From contig NZ_BMLQ01000006.1 in NCBI RefSeq assembly GCF_014645315.1, positions 186,001 through 250,000 of the forward strand: DNA of 64,000 nt. Direction: 5' to 3'. The notes beneath the pieces are model-generated. The model was not told the DNA's origin, made no database searches, and saw nothing but the letters and a program-made list of their open reading frames with translations. Within the stretch, counting starts at the first letter, position 1. Every line of letters begins with the position of its first letter. Below are positions 1 to 9,281 of the stretch, piece by piece. The translations under genes and the position numbers were made by a program. The DNA is from Citricoccus zhacaiensis. GTDB lineage: Bacteria; Actinomycetota; Actinomycetes; Actinomycetales; Micrococcaceae.

Positions 1-62
1 CAGTCTGACTGCGGGCCTTCCTCGACCTGCTTCGTGACGACGTTGTACCAGTATTCGCTCAT
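1..62 (-). CDS. Small SPOR-type protein, N-terminal part only
   Basis: Only the first 20 codons lie in the window; the gene runs off the left edge. The visible peptide begins MSEYWYNVVTKQVEEGP. It resembles the short SPOR-domain or hypothetical proteins common in Arthrobacter relatives, whose N-terminus reads as a tyrosine- and tryptophan-containing strand followed by an acidic linker. The start is supported by a TAGGGT -10 hexamer exactly 6 nt upstream, so the mRNA is probably leaderless. It is divergent from map. The function is unknown and the family assignment rests on a short stretch. Confidence 0.55.
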   Translation of the reverse strand, partial: MSEYWYNVVTKQVEEGPQSD

Positions 63-68
63 GGGCCC

Positions 69-74
69 ACCCTA
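69..74 (-). promoter_or_regulatory. -10 element of a leaderless promoter (SPOR-type gene)
   Basis: Read on the minus strand this is TAGGGT, then GGGCCC (6 nt), then the ATG at position 62. The hexamer keeps the two most conserved -10 bases (A2 and T6), and the 6-nt gap puts the transcription start on the A of ATG. No ribosome binding site can fit. Confidence 0.6.
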
Positions 75-114
75 GCGGCGCTCCAGCCGGCCCGCCCGGT
101 GCCCTCGGCGGCGA

Positions 115-120
115 TAGGAT
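115..120 (+). promoter_or_regulatory. -10 element of a leaderless promoter (map)
   Basis: TAGGAT is followed by CGAGTC (6 nt) and then the ATG of map at 127. Transcription is expected to begin at the start codon. With the opposing hexamer at 69-74, the 64-bp gap between the two divergent genes carries two leaderless promoters. Confidence 0.65.
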
Positions 121-126
121 CGAGTC

Positions 127-1098
127 ATGTCCCACAGCCCTCAGACGAACACCCGTCCCGCCTCGACCGACCCGGCTCCCCCGACCAGCCACAACGGTCC
201 GGTCCCAGAAGGCCCGGTGCGGGGCGAACCGGGTTCCAAGGCGCCGGTGGGCACGCTGACGCCGGGCGTCGTCGGGCCCGCCCTTCCCGTACCGGCGCAC
301 ATCCAGCGGCCGGAATACGTGGGCCGGACCACGGCGGACGAGGGCAACGGCTCGGACGTCTACGACGCCGAGGGGATCGCGAAGATCCGCGCTGCCGGCC
401 GCATCGCCGCCCAGGCCATGGAGGAGGCCGCCCGGCACATCGCCCCGGGCGTCACCACGGCCGAACTGGACCGGATCGCGCACGAGTTCATCTGCGATCA
501 CGGCGCCTACCCGTCTTGCCTCGGCTACAAGGGCTTCCCGAAGGCCATCTGCACCTCGCTGAACGAGGTGATCTGCCACGGCATCCCGGATGACACCGTG
601 CTGGAGGACGGGGACATCATCAACCTCGACATCACCGCCTACCTGGACGGGCACCACGGGGACCACAACATGACCTACCTGGTCGGCACCGTGGACGAGG
701 AGTCCCGGCTGCTGGTGGAGCGCACCCACGAGGCCATGATGCGCGGCATCAAGGCCGTGAAGCCCGGTCGTGAGATCAATGTCATCGGCCGCGCCATCGA
801 GTCCTATGCGAAGCGTTACGGCTACGGGGTGGTCCGGGACTTCATCGGCCACGGAGTGGGCCGCGAATTCCACTCCGGGCTCGTCATCCCCCACTTCGAC
901 GCCGCCCCCGCGCACAACACCGTGATGGTCCCCGGTATGGTCTTCACCATCGAGCCGATGATCACCCTCGGCACCATCCGTTGGGACATGTGGGACGACG
1001 ACTGGACCGTGGTCACCCGGGACCGTCAGCGCACCGCGCAGTTCGAACACACCCTCGTGGTCACGGACGACGGCGCGGACATCCTGACGCTTCCTTGA
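127..1098 (+). CDS. map: Type I methionine aminopeptidase
   Basis: Removes the initiator methionine from nascent proteins in the cytoplasm. The pita-bread catalytic domain spans about residues 75-320 of 323. The five metal ligands can be placed by spacing against the Escherichia coli enzyme: D168, D179, H242 (in [10 protein letters not shown]), E276 (in TIEPM) and E307 (in QFEHT). The first 70 or so residues are a Pro/Gly-rich extension, as in actinobacterial MetAP isoforms. The start at 127 is fixed by a -10 hexamer 6 nt upstream, implying a leaderless mRNA. It is followed after 41 bp by ppgK on the same strand. Confidence 0.95.
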   Translation: MSHSPQTNTRPASTDPAPPTSHNGPVPEGPVRGEPGSKAPVGTLTPGVVGPALPVPAHIQRPEYVGRTTADEGNGSDVYDAEGIAKIRAAGRIAAQAMEEAARHIAPGVTTAELDRIAHEFICDHGAYPSCLGYKGFPKAICTSLNEVICHGIPDDTVLEDGDIINLDITAYLDGHHGDHNMTYLVGTVDEESRLLVERTHEAMMRGIKAVKPGREINVIGRAIESYAKRYGYGVVRDFIGHGVGREFHSGLVIPHFDAAPAHNTVMVPGMVFTIEPMITLGTIRWDMWDDDWTVVTRDRQRTAQFEHTLVVTDDGADILTLP

Positions 1099-1139
1099 CC
1101 GGTCCACCTCCCGATTCCTGAACTCACCTGGAGCGCAGC

Positions 1140-1961
1140 ATGGCGAAGAAGTCCACCGGCCCCTCCCACGGCTCGCACACCGCCCTCGGCATCGACATCG
1201 GCGGCACCGGCATGAAGGGCGGCATCGTCCAGCTCGGTCAGGGCAAGAAGTCCGGCCGCCTGCTCGGGGACCGCTTCCGGATCCCGACGCCGCAGCCGGC
1301 CAGCCCGGAGGCCGTCGCCGACGTCCTGGCCCAGATCACCACGGAGCTGGACGCCCGGGACGGCGCGCCGGCACCGGGGTTCCCCGTGGGAGTGGACTTC
1401 CCGGCGGTCATCCAGGACGGGATCTGCCGCACGGCCACGAACATCGATCCCTCCTGGATCGGCACCGATGTGGACGGCCTGTTCTCCGAGCGCCTGAAGC
1501 GGCCCGTGAGAACCCTGAACGACGCCGACGCGGCCGGGCTCGCCGAGGTCCGGTTCGGCGCGGGCCGGGGCGTGCAGGGCACGGTGCTCGTCATCACGCT
1601 CGGCACCGGCATCGGGTCGGGCCTGTTCCGCGACGGCGGGCTCGTCCCCAACCTCGAACTGGGCACGATCGAGCTGGACGGCATCATGGCCGAGACCCGG
1701 GCCTCCGCCGCGGCACGCGAACGGGACGGGATCGACTGGCCGGAGTACGCCGAACGGCTCCAGCGCTACTTCTCCTATGTGGAGGGCATCTTCTACCCGG
1801 ACCTCATCATCGTGGGCGGCGGCATCTCCAAGCGCCCTGACGACTACCTGCCCCACCTGACCCTGCGCACGCCGATCGTCCCCGCGACGCTCAAGAACAA
1901 TGCCGGCATCGTGGGTACCGCGCTGTGGGCGCTCGAGAACCTGCCGAAGGTTTCAGGCTGA
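1140..1961 (+). CDS. ppgK: Polyphosphate glucokinase
   Basis: Phosphorylates glucose using inorganic polyphosphate (or ATP) as phosphoryl donor, feeding glycolysis; the actinobacterial form belongs to the ROK/hexokinase fold. The 273-residue protein has the phosphate-binding loop GIDIGGTGMKGG near residue 18, the sugar-binding LNDADAAGLAE motif near residue 123, and a second glycine-rich loop, LGTGIGSGLF. The GIDIGGTGMKG form of the first loop is characteristic of polyphosphate-using enzymes. GGAG precedes the ATG. It lies 41 bp after map and ends in a strong hairpin, so map and ppgK may be co-transcribed. Confidence 0.93.
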   Translation: MAKKSTGPSHGSHTALGIDIGGTGMKGGIVQLGQGKKSGRLLGDRFRIPTPQPASPEAVADVLAQITTELDARDGAPAPGFPVGVDFPAVIQDGICRTATNIDPSWIGTDVDGLFSERLKRPVRTLNDADAAGLAEVRFGAGRGVQGTVLVITLGTGIGSGLFRDGGLVPNLELGTIELDGIMAETRASAAARERDGIDWPEYAERLQRYFSYVEGIFYPDLIIVGGGISKRPDDYLPHLTLRTPIVPATLKNNAGIVGTALWALENLPKVSG

Positions 1962-1965
1962 GTGG

Positions 1966-2005
1966 CCGATGGCGGCTCCGGCTTCCCCTCCGGAGCCGCC
2001 ATCGG
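1966..2005. terminator. Bidirectional hairpin terminator between ppgK and nrdR
   Basis: A perfect 16-bp inverted repeat (arms 1966-1981 and 1990-2005, 8-nt loop cttcccct) lies between two convergent genes. It begins 4 bp after the ppgK stop and ends 30 bp before the nrdR stop. No U-tract follows on either strand, which is usual for high-GC actinobacteria. Confidence 0.85.
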
Positions 2006-2035
2006 CAGTCTCATCGCCCCGTGGGGCCTTCCGCG

Positions 2036-2533
2036 TCAGCGGGTGAACAACCGCGGCTGCAGAGCCGGGGTGACGGTGTCCGACGCCGTGCCAGCGGACC
2101 GCAGGTCCTCGACGGCGCGGGCGAAGTCGTCCAGCGAGTCGAAGTCCTGGTACACGGACGCGAACCGGAGGTAGGCCACCTGGTCCAGGCGGCGCAACGG
2201 CTCCAGGATGGCGAGCCCCACCTCGTGGGCGTCCACCTCGGCGTTGCCCGTGGCCCGGATGGTCTCCTCGACCTCCTGCGCCAGCATGGCCAGGTCGTCG
2301 CTGGTGACCGGACGGCCCTGGCAGGCCTTGCGGACACCGTTGATGATCTTGGAGCGGTCGAAGGGTTCGGCCACCCCGGACCGCTTGACCACCGTCAGGG
2401 CCGTGGTCTCCATGGTGGTGAAACGCTTCCCGCAGGACTGGCATTGCCGGCGCCGGCGGATGGCCGAGCCGTCATCCAACGAGCGGGAGTCCACCACACG
2501 GGAGTCCTCATGACGGCAGAAGGGACAGTGCAT
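2036..2533 (-). CDS. nrdR: Transcriptional repressor NrdR
   Basis: Nucleotide-sensing repressor of ribonucleotide reductase genes. The N-terminal zinc ribbon has its four cysteines at C3, C6, C31 and C34 (CPFC ... CQSC). An ATP-cone domain covers about residues 46-136, containing [16 protein letters not shown]. The 165-residue length is at the upper end for the family because of a short C-terminal tail. The gene lies immediately downstream of dnaE on the same strand but has its own TATGAT promoter. No nrd structural gene is in the window, so its targets lie elsewhere. Confidence 0.95.
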   Translation of the reverse strand: MHCPFCRHEDSRVVDSRSLDDGSAIRRRRQCQSCGKRFTTMETTALTVVKRSGVAEPFDRSKIINGVRKACQGRPVTSDDLAMLAQEVEETIRATGNAEVDAHEVGLAILEPLRRLDQVAYLRFASVYQDFDSLDDFARAVEDLRSAGTASDTVTPALQPRLFTR

Positions 2534-2565
2534 GACTTCCCCTTCCTCCGGCGGTGGACCACTCC

Positions 2566-2595
2566 ATCATAGTCGGACGACCCACTGAATAACAA
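2566..2595 (-). promoter_or_regulatory. Candidate nrdR promoter
   Basis: On the minus strand TTGTTA (2595-2590) and TATGAT (2571-2566) are separated by 18 bp. This places transcription start near 2559 and leaves a leader of about 25 nt with a purine-rich GGAGGAAGGGGAAG stretch before the ATG. It is a near-consensus -10 in an otherwise GC-rich region. Confidence 0.6.
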
Positions 2596-2605
2596 CCGTG
2601 TCATT

Positions 2606-2642
2606 ACCAGATGTAGTGGTGTTCTCCGAGGAGCGACACCAC
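2606..2642 (-). promoter_or_regulatory. Small hairpin and possible NrdR site downstream of dnaE
   Basis: A 7-bp inverted repeat (GTGGTGT 2616-2622, ACACCAC 2636-2642) lies 24 bp past the dnaE stop and may be a weak terminator. It overlaps CACCACTACATCTGGT (minus strand), which loosely resembles the 16-bp NrdR box and lies upstream of the nrdR promoter, where autoregulation would be expected. Neither assignment is strong. Confidence 0.3.
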
Positions 2643-2665
2643 GGATGGGACTGACTCTCCGTTCC

Positions 2666-5600
2666 CTATTCGAGGCAGGCCGGCCCCAGCAGCACCTTGA
2701 GGTCTCCGAAGAGAGCCGGATTCGGGCTGACCCGGAAGTCGGCGCCGAGCTGCATGACCTCCATGGTGCGCGCCCCCGTCAGCTTGAGCCGGACCTCGGT
2801 GGTCCCCGGGTGGGTCTTGAGCACGTCCCCCAGGGCGGAGACCACGGTCTCATTGGCCTTGAAACCGGGCATGGTCAATGAGACCGGACCGGAGTGGCCG
2901 TCCGAGAGGTCCGGGATGGTCAGCTCCTGGGCGCTCAGGGAGATCGACCCGTCATCACGCCGCTGCACGCGGCCCTTGACGGCCACCACGAGGTCCTGGG
3001 CCAGCATCGTGGCGATCGGCGCATAGGCCTTGCCGAAGAACATGACGTCCATCGAGGCGCCCAGGTCCTCGATCTCCGTGCGCGCGTAGGCGTTGCCCGA
3101 ACTCTTGGCGATGCGCCGCTCGAGGCTCGTGATGAGCCCGGCGATGGTGACCATCGCGCCGTCGGACGGGCCGTCGTCGGACAGGATGTGCGTGATGGAG
3201 ATGTCCGCATGCTGGGCGAGCACGCCGTCCAGCCCCTGCAGGGGGTGGTCGGAGACGTAGAGGCCGAGCATCTCGCGCTCGAAGGTGAGCTTGTCGTTCT
3301 TGTCCCACTCCGGCATGTCCGGGACCTCGATCCCGAACCCGGCGTCACCGACGTCTCCCCCCTCGTCCTCCAGCAGGGAGAAGAAGTCGAACTGGTTGTT
3401 GGCCTCCTGGCGCTTCTGCGCCACGGCTCCGTCCGTGGCCTCCTCGTGCACCGCCAGCAGGGCCCGGCGGGCGTAGCCGAGCGAGTCGAATCCGCCGGCC
3501 TTGATGAGGGACTCGATGGTGCGCTTGTTGCACACGACGGCCGGGACCTTCTTGAAGAAGTCCTGGAACGAGGTGAATTTCCCCTTCTCCTCGCGGGCGG
3601 CGACGATCCCGGCCACGGCGTTGGCACCCACGTTGCGCACCGCGCCCATGCCGAAGCGGATGTCCTTGCCGACGGAGGTGAAGTAGAGGCTGGACTCGTT
3701 GACGTCCGGCGGGAGCACCGAGATGCCCATGTGCCGGCACTCGTTGAGGTACATCGCCATCTTGTCCTTGTCATCACCCACGGAGGTGAGCAGGGCGGCC
3801 ATGTACTCGGCCGGGTAGTGGGCCTTCAGGTAGGCGGTCCAGTAGGAGACCAGCCCGTAGGCGGCCGAGTGCGCCTTGTTGAAGGCGTAGTCGGAGAACG
3901 GCAGCAGGATGTCCCACAAGGCCTTGACGGCGGCCTCGGAGTAGCCGCGGTCGACCATGCCCTGATGGAACCCGACGTACTGCTTGTCCAGCTCCGACTT
4001 CTTCTTCTTGCCCATCGCGCGGCGCAGGATGTCCGCCTGGCCGAGCGAGTACCCGGCGACCTTCTGCGCGATGGCCATGACCTGCTCCTGGTACACGATC
4101 AGGCCGTAGGTCGTGTCGAGGATGTCCTTGAGAGGCTCCTCCAGCTCGGGGTGGATCGGGGTGATCTCCTGCTGCCCGTTCTTGCGCAGGGCGTAGTTGG
4201 TGTGCGAGTTCGCGCCCATGGGTCCCGGGCGGTACAGCGCGATGGTGGCCGAGATGTCCTCGAAGTTGTCCGGCTTCATCATCTTTAGCAGCGATCGCAT
4301 GGGGCCGCCGTCGAGCTGGAACACGCCCAGGGTGTCCCCCCGGGCCAGCAGCTCGTAGGACGCCTTGTCGTCGAACGTCAGGGATTCCAGGTCCAGGGTG
4401 AAGTCCTGGTTCATCTGGATGTTCTCGATCGCGTCCGAGATGATCGTCAGGTTCCTCAGGCCGAGGAAGTCCATCTTGATCAGCCCCAGGCCCTCCGCGG
4501 TGGGGTAGTCGAACTGGGTGATCACCTGGCCGTCCTGCAGGCGGCGCATGATCGGGATGACGTCGATGATCGGCTCGGAGGACATGATCACGCCGGCGGC
4601 GTGCACACCCCATTGCCGCTTCAGCCCCTCGACGCCCTTGGCCGTCTCGAAGACCTTGGCCGCGTCCGGGTCCGTGGCGACGAGTTCGCGGAACTCACCG
4701 GCCTCGCCGTACCGCTGCGACTTCTTGTCCTCGATGTCCTTCAGCGGGATGTCCTTGGCCATGACGGCCGGCGGCAGCGCCTTGGTCAGGGACTCACCCA
4801 TGGAGAAGGGGAAGCCCATCACGCGGGCCGAGTCCTTGAGGGCCTGCTTCGTCTTGATGGTGCCGTAGGTGACGATCATGGAGACGCGCTCGTCGCCGTA
4901 CTTCTCGGTGACGTAGTCGATCACCTCGGAGCGGCGGCGGTCATCGAAGTCGACGTCGAAGTCCGGCATGGACACGCGGTCCGGGTTGAGGAAGCGCTCG
5001 AAGATCAACCCGTGCTCCAGGGGATCGAGCTCGGTGATCTTCAACGCGTAGGCGACCATCGAGCCGGCGCCGGAGCCACGTCCCGGCCCCACGCGGATGC
5101 CGTTGTTCTTGGCCCAGTTGATGAAGTCGGCCACCACGAGGAAGTATCCCGGGAAGCCCATCGAGAGGATGACGTCCAGCTCGTAGTCGGCCTGCTTGCG
5201 CACGTGGGAGGGGACGCCGTTGGGGTAACGGTACTTCAGCCCGGTGGCGACCTCCTTCGTCAGCCACGTGGTCTCGTCCTCCCCCGGCGGGCAGGGGAAC
5301 TTCGGCATGTAGTTCGCCTCGGTGTCGAAGGAGACCTCGCACTGTTCGGCGATGAGCAGCGTGTTGTCACAGGCCTCCGGGAACTCGGAGAACAGGTCCC
5401 GCATCTGCCGCGGGGACTTCACGTAGTACTCGGTGCCGGACAGCGCGAAGCGGGACCCGCCCTGGTCATAGGTGGGCTCGAGCAGGTTGGACCCGGACTG
5501 GATGGCCAGCAGTGCCTCGTGGGGCTTGGCGTCGTGCTCGTGCGTGTAGTGCAGGTCGTTGGACGCCACGAGCGGGATCTGCAGGTCCTTGGACAGCTTG

Positions 5601-6268
5601 AGCAGGTCCTTGATGACCCGCTTCTCGATGTCCAGGCCGTGCATCATCAGTTCGCAGTAGAAGTTCTCCCGGCCGAAGATGTCCTGGAACTCGGCGGCGG
5701 CCTCACGCGCCTCGTTGTACTGGCCCAGCCGCAGCCGCGTCTGGATCTCGCCCGAGGGGCAGCCGGTGGTGCCGATCAGGCCTTCGGAGTAGGTGGAGAG
5801 CAGTTCCCGGTCGATACGCGGCCATTTCGCGTAGACCGAGTCCAGGGAGGCGATCGAGCCGGCCCGGAACAGGTTGTGCATGCCCTTGTTGTTCTTGGAC
5901 AGCAGGGTCATGTGCGTGATGGCGCCACCACCGGAGACGTCGTCCCCGCGCTGATGCTGCTCACCCCACCGGACCTTCGTCTTGTCCGAGCGGTGCAGCT
6001 GTCCGGGGGTCAGGTAGGCCTCCAGCCCGATGATCGGCTTGACGCCGGCGTCGGTGGCCTTCTTCCAGAAGTCGAAGGCCCCGAAGAGGTAGCCGTGGTC
6101 GGTGATGGCGATTGAGTCCATGCCCAGCCGCTTCGTCTCGTCGAAGAGCTCGCTGAGCTTGGCCGCGCCGTCCAGCATCGAGTACTCGGTGTGGACGTGG
6201 AGGTGGGTGAACCCGCCGTCCTTCTTCGTCGCAGCTGCTTCCTGTGCCATATCCGTGGTGGCCGTCAT
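2666..6268 (-). CDS. dnaE: DNA polymerase III alpha subunit
   Basis: Replicative polymerase catalytic subunit, DnaE1 type, about 1200 residues. Order: an N-terminal PHP domain opening with THLHVHTEYSMLDG and keeping further metal-site motifs (TDHG, GLEAY, SNDLHY); the palm with the catalytic aspartates in PDFDVDFDD near residue 440; thumb and fingers; a helix-hairpin-helix region; and a C-terminal OB fold. The PHP metal ligands look intact, which in mycobacterial DnaE1 goes with intrinsic proofreading. GTG at 6277 and ATG at 6241 are alternative starts. ATG 6268 is chosen because AGGGAA lies 9 nt upstream. It follows rluD after about 100 bp. Confidence 0.95.
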   Translation of the reverse strand: MTATTDMAQEAAATKKDGGFTHLHVHTEYSMLDGAAKLSELFDETKRLGMDSIAITDHGYLFGAFDFWKKATDAGVKPIIGLEAYLTPGQLHRSDKTKVRWGEQHQRGDDVSGGGAITHMTLLSKNNKGMHNLFRAGSIASLDSVYAKWPRIDRELLSTYSEGLIGTTGCPSGEIQTRLRLGQYNEAREAAAEFQDIFGRENFYCELMMHGLDIEKRVIKDLLKLSKDLQIPLVASNDLHYTHEHDAKPHEALLAIQSGSNLLEPTYDQGGSRFALSGTEYYVKSPRQMRDLFSEFPEACDNTLLIAEQCEVSFDTEANYMPKFPCPPGEDETTWLTKEVATGLKYRYPNGVPSHVRKQADYELDVILSMGFPGYFLVVADFINWAKNNGIRVGPGRGSGAGSMVAYALKITELDPLEHGLIFERFLNPDRVSMPDFDVDFDDRRRSEVIDYVTEKYGDERVSMIVTYGTIKTKQALKDSARVMGFPFSMGESLTKALPPAVMAKDIPLKDIEDKKSQRYGEAGEFRELVATDPDAAKVFETAKGVEGLKRQWGVHAAGVIMSSEPIIDVIPIMRRLQDGQVITQFDYPTAEGLGLIKMDFLGLRNLTIISDAIENIQMNQDFTLDLESLTFDDKASYELLARGDTLGVFQLDGGPMRSLLKMMKPDNFEDISATIALYRPGPMGANSHTNYALRKNGQQEITPIHPELEEPLKDILDTTYGLIVYQEQVMAIAQKVAGYSLGQADILRRAMGKKKKSELDKQYVGFHQGMVDRGYSEAAVKALWDILLPFSDYAFNKAHSAAYGLVSYWTAYLKAHYPAEYMAALLTSVGDDKDKMAMYLNECRHMGISVLPPDVNESSLYFTSVGKDIRFGMGAVRNVGANAVAGIVAAREEKGKFTSFQDFFKKVPAVVCNKRTIESLIKAGGFDSLGYARRALLAVHEEATDGAVAQKRQEANNQFDFFSLLEDEGGDVGDAGFGIEVPDMPEWDKNDKLTFEREMLGLYVSDHPLQGLDGVLAQHADISITHILSDDGPSDGAMVTIAGLITSLERRIAKSSGNAYARTEIEDLGASMDVMFFGKAYAPIATMLAQDLVVAVKGRVQRRDDGSISLSAQELTIPDLSDGHSGPVSLTMPGFKANETVVSALGDVLKTHPGTTEVRLKLTGARTMEVMQLGADFRVSPNPALFGDLKVLLGPACLE

Positions 6269-6321
6269 GCTCCGCACTTCCCTACTGCCCTGCTTGCTAC
6301 CTGCCGCCGTTCGTGCCGACA

Positions 6322-6359
6322 GCGTCGATCATGGTGGTCCTGCTGATCGCGTCGATCAT
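6322..6359. repeat. 11-bp direct repeat upstream of dnaE
   Basis: GCGTCGATCAT occurs at 6322-6332 and again at 6349-6359, 27 bp apart, inside the 100-bp gap between rluD and dnaE. Its position 50-90 bp upstream of the dnaE start suggests a regulatory element, but I recognise no known operator. No clear -35/-10 pair was found here. Confidence 0.4.
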
Positions 6360-6368
6360 CCAGATTAG

Positions 6369-7331
6369 TTACTCCCCGCGCAACACGCCCAAGGCATAGA
6401 CGAGGTCCTCCGGGTAGGGGCTCTCGTAGTCCATCCACTCCCCGGTCACCGGATGAGAGAACCCGAGCCGCTGGGCATGCAGCCACTGCCGCGTCAGCCC
6501 CAACTCGGCTGCCAACCGTGGATCGGCGCCGTAGGTCAGATCCCCTGCACAGGGGTGGCGCAACGCCGAGAAGTGCACCCGGATCTGGTGCGTCCGCCCG
6601 GTCTCGAGCTTGACCTCCACCAGGGTCGCCCGGCCGAAGGCCTCGAGGGTCTGGTACCGGGTGATGGAGTCCCGGCCACCCTCGAGCACGGCGAACTTCC
6701 AATCGTGACCGGGGTGCCGGCCGATCGGGGCGTCGATGGTCCCGTTCAGGGGATCCGGCAGTCCCTGTACCACCGCGTGGTAGGTCTTCTCCGGGGTGCG
6801 GTCGCGGAAGGCGTCTTTGAGCACGGTGTAGGCGCGCTCGGACTTGGCCACCACCATGATCCCCGAGGTGCCCACGTCCAGCCGGTGCACGATCCCCTGG
6901 CGTTCCGGGGCGCCTGACGTCGAGATGCGGTAGCCGGCCCCGGCCAGTCCCCCGACCACGGTGGGGCCCACCCAGCCCGGGGACGGGTGGGCGGCCACGC
7001 CGACGGGCTTGTCCACCACCACGTAGTCCGGGTCGTCCGCCAGGATTCTCAGGTCCTCCACGATCTCCACCTTCACATCGAGCGGGTTCAGTTCCTCCGG
7101 GATGTCCACCAGGAGTTCGGTGCCGGCCGCGACTCTGGCGGACTTCTGCACGGCCCGTGCCGGACCCGGCGTCCCGGCAGCACGTTCGGTCACGAGGCCG
7201 GCCGCGCACCAGGACGCCGCCTTCGTCCGCGAGATCCCGAGGGCCGCGGCCAGGACCGCGTCCACCCTCCGGCCCACCTCGTGTTCCTGGGGGACGACGA
7301 CGGCCTCGCCGGGTTCAGGAGTCCGCGTCAC
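6369..7331 (-). CDS. rluD: RluA-family 23S rRNA pseudouridine synthase
   Basis: Isomerises uridine to pseudouridine, most likely in helix 69 of 23S rRNA, judging from gene position next to lspA as in most bacteria. It has an N-terminal S4 RNA-binding domain (about residues 15-85, [22 protein letters not shown]) and a catalytic domain with the motif HRLDVGTSG, whose Asp is the nucleophile. The ORF extends upstream to 7376, but GTG at 7331 is preferred: AGGG lies just upstream and the overlap with lspA falls to 17 bp. It is probably translationally coupled to lspA. Confidence 0.9.
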   Translation of the reverse strand: MTRTPEPGEAVVVPQEHEVGRRVDAVLAAALGISRTKAASWCAAGLVTERAAGTPGPARAVQKSARVAAGTELLVDIPEELNPLDVKVEIVEDLRILADDPDYVVVDKPVGVAAHPSPGWVGPTVVGGLAGAGYRISTSGAPERQGIVHRLDVGTSGIMVVAKSERAYTVLKDAFRDRTPEKTYHAVVQGLPDPLNGTIDAPIGRHPGHDWKFAVLEGGRDSITRYQTLEAFGRATLVEVKLETGRTHQIRVHFSALRHPCAGDLTYGADPRLAAELGLTRQWLHAQRLGFSHPVTGEWMDYESPYPEDLVYALGVLRGE

Positions 7332-7929
7332 GGCCCTGCCCGGTGGCGTTACCGGCCTCGGCTGTCCCCGCGCCACCGCCCCGCTCAGGCGCCTCGCGGG
7401 TGCCGTCGAGCTGCAGTCCCCTGAACATCAGCAGGACGATGCCGATCATGGAGCAGACGATCAATGAGTCCGCGATGTTGAAGATGGCGAAGTTCGGCAA
7501 GGCGATGAAGTCGACCACGTGTCCCACACCGAAGCCCGGCGGCCTGAACAGGCGGTCGGTCAGGTTGCCCAGCACTCCACCCAGCAGTCCACCCAGGGCC
7601 ACGGCCCACAGGGTCGAGCGGACCCGGAACAGCAGCACCACCACGAAGACGGCCACCGCGGACTGGATGATGGTGAAGATCCAGGTGTGCTCCTCGCCGA
7701 TGGAGAACGCGGCACCCGGATTGCGGATGAAGTGCCACCGGAGCAATGGAGCCAGGACGTCGGTGACCTGCCCTTCGGTCATGGTGCTCTCGACCCAGCG
7801 CTTGGTGAGCTGGTCGAAGACGTATCCCACGGCGAACACCAGGACGGCGATCCACGCACGATGACGTTTCTGGGCCGTTGCGGTGGTGTCCTCTGGACCG
7901 GCGGGGCGGCTGGGCTCGATCTCGGTCAC
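7315..7929 (-). CDS. lspA: Lipoprotein signal peptidase (signal peptidase II)
   Basis: Membrane aspartyl protease that cleaves prolipoproteins after lipidation. The 204-residue form starting at GTG 7929 (RBS GAAGGA 9 nt upstream) has four hydrophobic helices. The two catalytic aspartates are in GNLTDRLF and FNIADS, with the conserved RNPGAAFS motif after the first loop. A longer ORF starting at 8010 would run into the upstream hairpin and is rejected. The C-terminal tail is Gly/Ala-rich and hydrophilic. Its stop overlaps the rluD start. Confidence 0.93.
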   Translation of the reverse strand: MTEIEPSRPAGPEDTTATAQKRHRAWIAVLVFAVGYVFDQLTKRWVESTMTEGQVTDVLAPLLRWHFIRNPGAAFSIGEEHTWIFTIIQSAVAVFVVVLLFRVRSTLWAVALGGLLGGVLGNLTDRLFRPPGFGVGHVVDFIALPNFAIFNIADSLIVCSMIGIVLLMFRGLQLDGTREAPERGGGAGTAEAGNATGQGRDADS

Positions 7930-7999
7930 GCGGTGGCGTCCTTCGGTGCAGTCTGGTGCTGTCCTGTGCCGGACAGGAAGGGTGGTCGGGAACAGAAGC

Positions 8000-8032
8000 G
8001 GGCCGGCCATGGTGGTCCACCATGGCCGGCCC
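8000..8032 (-). terminator. Hairpin between divIVA and lspA
   Basis: A perfect 16-bp inverted repeat with one central base (8000-8015 and 8017-8032, GGCCGGCCATGG core) begins 56 bp past the divIVA stop. No T-run follows. It could end the divIVA transcript or attenuate read-through into lspA. Confidence 0.65.
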
Positions 8033-8087
8033 GGATCTGTGTCAGTGGGGTCGACTCGCGTCCGGCCCGGCAGGCCGGGTCGCGGGG

Positions 8088-8843
8088 TCAGTTCGAGGCG
8101 GTGGCCTCGTCCTGGATCGGTCCCTGGTTCTGCAGGTCGCGGAGCTGGCCCTCGATGTAGGCCTTCAGGCGGGCGCGGTAGTCGCGCTCGAAGCCCTTGA
8201 GCTGTTCCACCTTGCGCTCCAGCACCGACTTCTTCTCCTCGAGGTCGGCCAGCGTCTTGCGGGACTTCTCCTGGGCATCATTGACCAGCCCGTTGGCCTC
8301 GGTCTGGGCCTCCTGGATGATCTCCTCGCGCTTGGCCTGTCCCTCGGCCACGTAGTCGTCATGGAGCTTCTGAGCCATGGCCAGCACGCCAGCGGCGGAC
8401 GTGGCCGTGGATTCCGGCGCGCCGGCGACGGGTGTGGCGGAGGTGGCAGGGGCGGGCTCAGAGACGGTGGGCTCAGAGACGGCAGCCGGGACAGCGGTGC
8501 CAGCGGCCGGGGTGGCTCGGGTTGCCGCCGGGGTGTCCTCGGCCTGGCCGGACTCGGTGGTGTCCGTGGACTCAGCAGCCTCCGGGGCCGCAGCGGCCTT
8601 GACCTGGGTGTCCTGGTCCTCGGCGGCCTCAGCCGACACCGGAGCCGGAACAGCGGACTCGCCGCTCCCGCCGGACTGCAGGTCCGACACCTTGCGGCGC
8701 AGCTCGTCGTTCTCTTGGTTCAGACGGCGCAGTTCGACCACGATCTCGTCCAGGAAGTCGTCAACCTCGTCCTGGTCGTAGCCTTCCCGAAATTTCGTCG
8801 GCTGGAACCGCTTGTTGACAACATCTTCCGGCGTCAGAGCCAT
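8088..8843 (-). CDS. wag31: DivIVA / Wag31 polar growth protein
   Basis: Coiled-coil scaffold that marks curved membrane at poles and septa and directs peptidoglycan synthesis in Actinobacteria. The start is set at ATG 8843 (MALTPEDVVNKRF, RBS-like GGGGTGA), giving 251 residues; the ORF open to 8921 is an upstream extension. The N-terminal DivIVA domain (residues 1-65, FREGYDQDEVDDFLDEIV) is followed by an Ala/Thr/Pro/Glu-rich linker of about 100 residues, then a long coiled coil to the C-terminus (MAQKLHDDYVAEGQAKREEII). The order with yggT and sepF is standard for Actinobacteria. Confidence 0.95.
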   Translation of the reverse strand: MALTPEDVVNKRFQPTKFREGYDQDEVDDFLDEIVVELRRLNQENDELRRKVSDLQSGGSGESAVPAPVSAEAAEDQDTQVKAAAAPEAAESTDTTESGQAEDTPAATRATPAAGTAVPAAVSEPTVSEPAPATSATPVAGAPESTATSAAGVLAMAQKLHDDYVAEGQAKREEIIQEAQTEANGLVNDAQEKSRKTLADLEEKKSVLERKVEQLKGFERDYRARLKAYIEGQLRDLQNQGPIQDEATASN

Positions 8844-8951
8844 GTGGTCACCCCAATACGTAAATGGTCTGCCCTCAAGGGGCAACGGTCTTCTTGTGGC
8901 CACCCGCATGCAGGTCCGCATGCCGAGGCCACACTGTTCTTCAGGCTACCA

Positions 8952-9254
8952 TCAGCCCAACGTGCCCACGGCAAGGGCAGCGACGATGGACTTCAGCAGG
9001 ACGACGACGACGAAGAGGATCAGGAACGCCACGTCGATGCCGATTCCGCCGAGATTCACCGGCGGAATCTTGGAGCGGAGCCAGCGCAGGGGCGGGTCGG
9101 TGACGGTGTACACGGTGGAGGCGATCATCAACAGGATGCCCTTCGGCCGCCAGGAGCGCGCGAAGGACTGCACCACGTCGAAGACGATCCGGATCAGCAG
9201 CAGGAACTGAACCAGTGCCAGGACAAGGTAGAGAAGGGAGAAGATCAGGGTCAC
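8952..9254 (-). CDS. YggT family membrane protein
   Basis: A 100-residue integral membrane protein with two hydrophobic segments (about residues 3-25 and 72-95) flanking the conserved loop FARSWRPKGILLMIASTVYTVTDPPLRWLR-type motif; the central PKG and TDP residues are visible. The family sits in the dcw region between sepF and divIVA in most Gram-positive bacteria and is linked to division or osmotic tolerance, without a defined activity. GTG start at 9254, 55 bp after the sepF stop, with a hairpin in between. Confidence 0.88.
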   Translation of the reverse strand: MTLIFSLLYLVLALVQFLLLIRIVFDVVQSFARSWRPKGILLMIASTVYTVTDPPLRWLRSKIPPVNLGGIGIDVAFLILFVVVVLLKSIVAALAVGTLG

Positions 9255-9281
9255 GGCAGCCTATTCCACACCGTCATGGTC

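Noticed and set aside
4601-6115. 504-codon open frame antisense to dnaE
   Set aside because: Shadow of dnaE; low-complexity His/Arg/Leu/Val composition and no motif.
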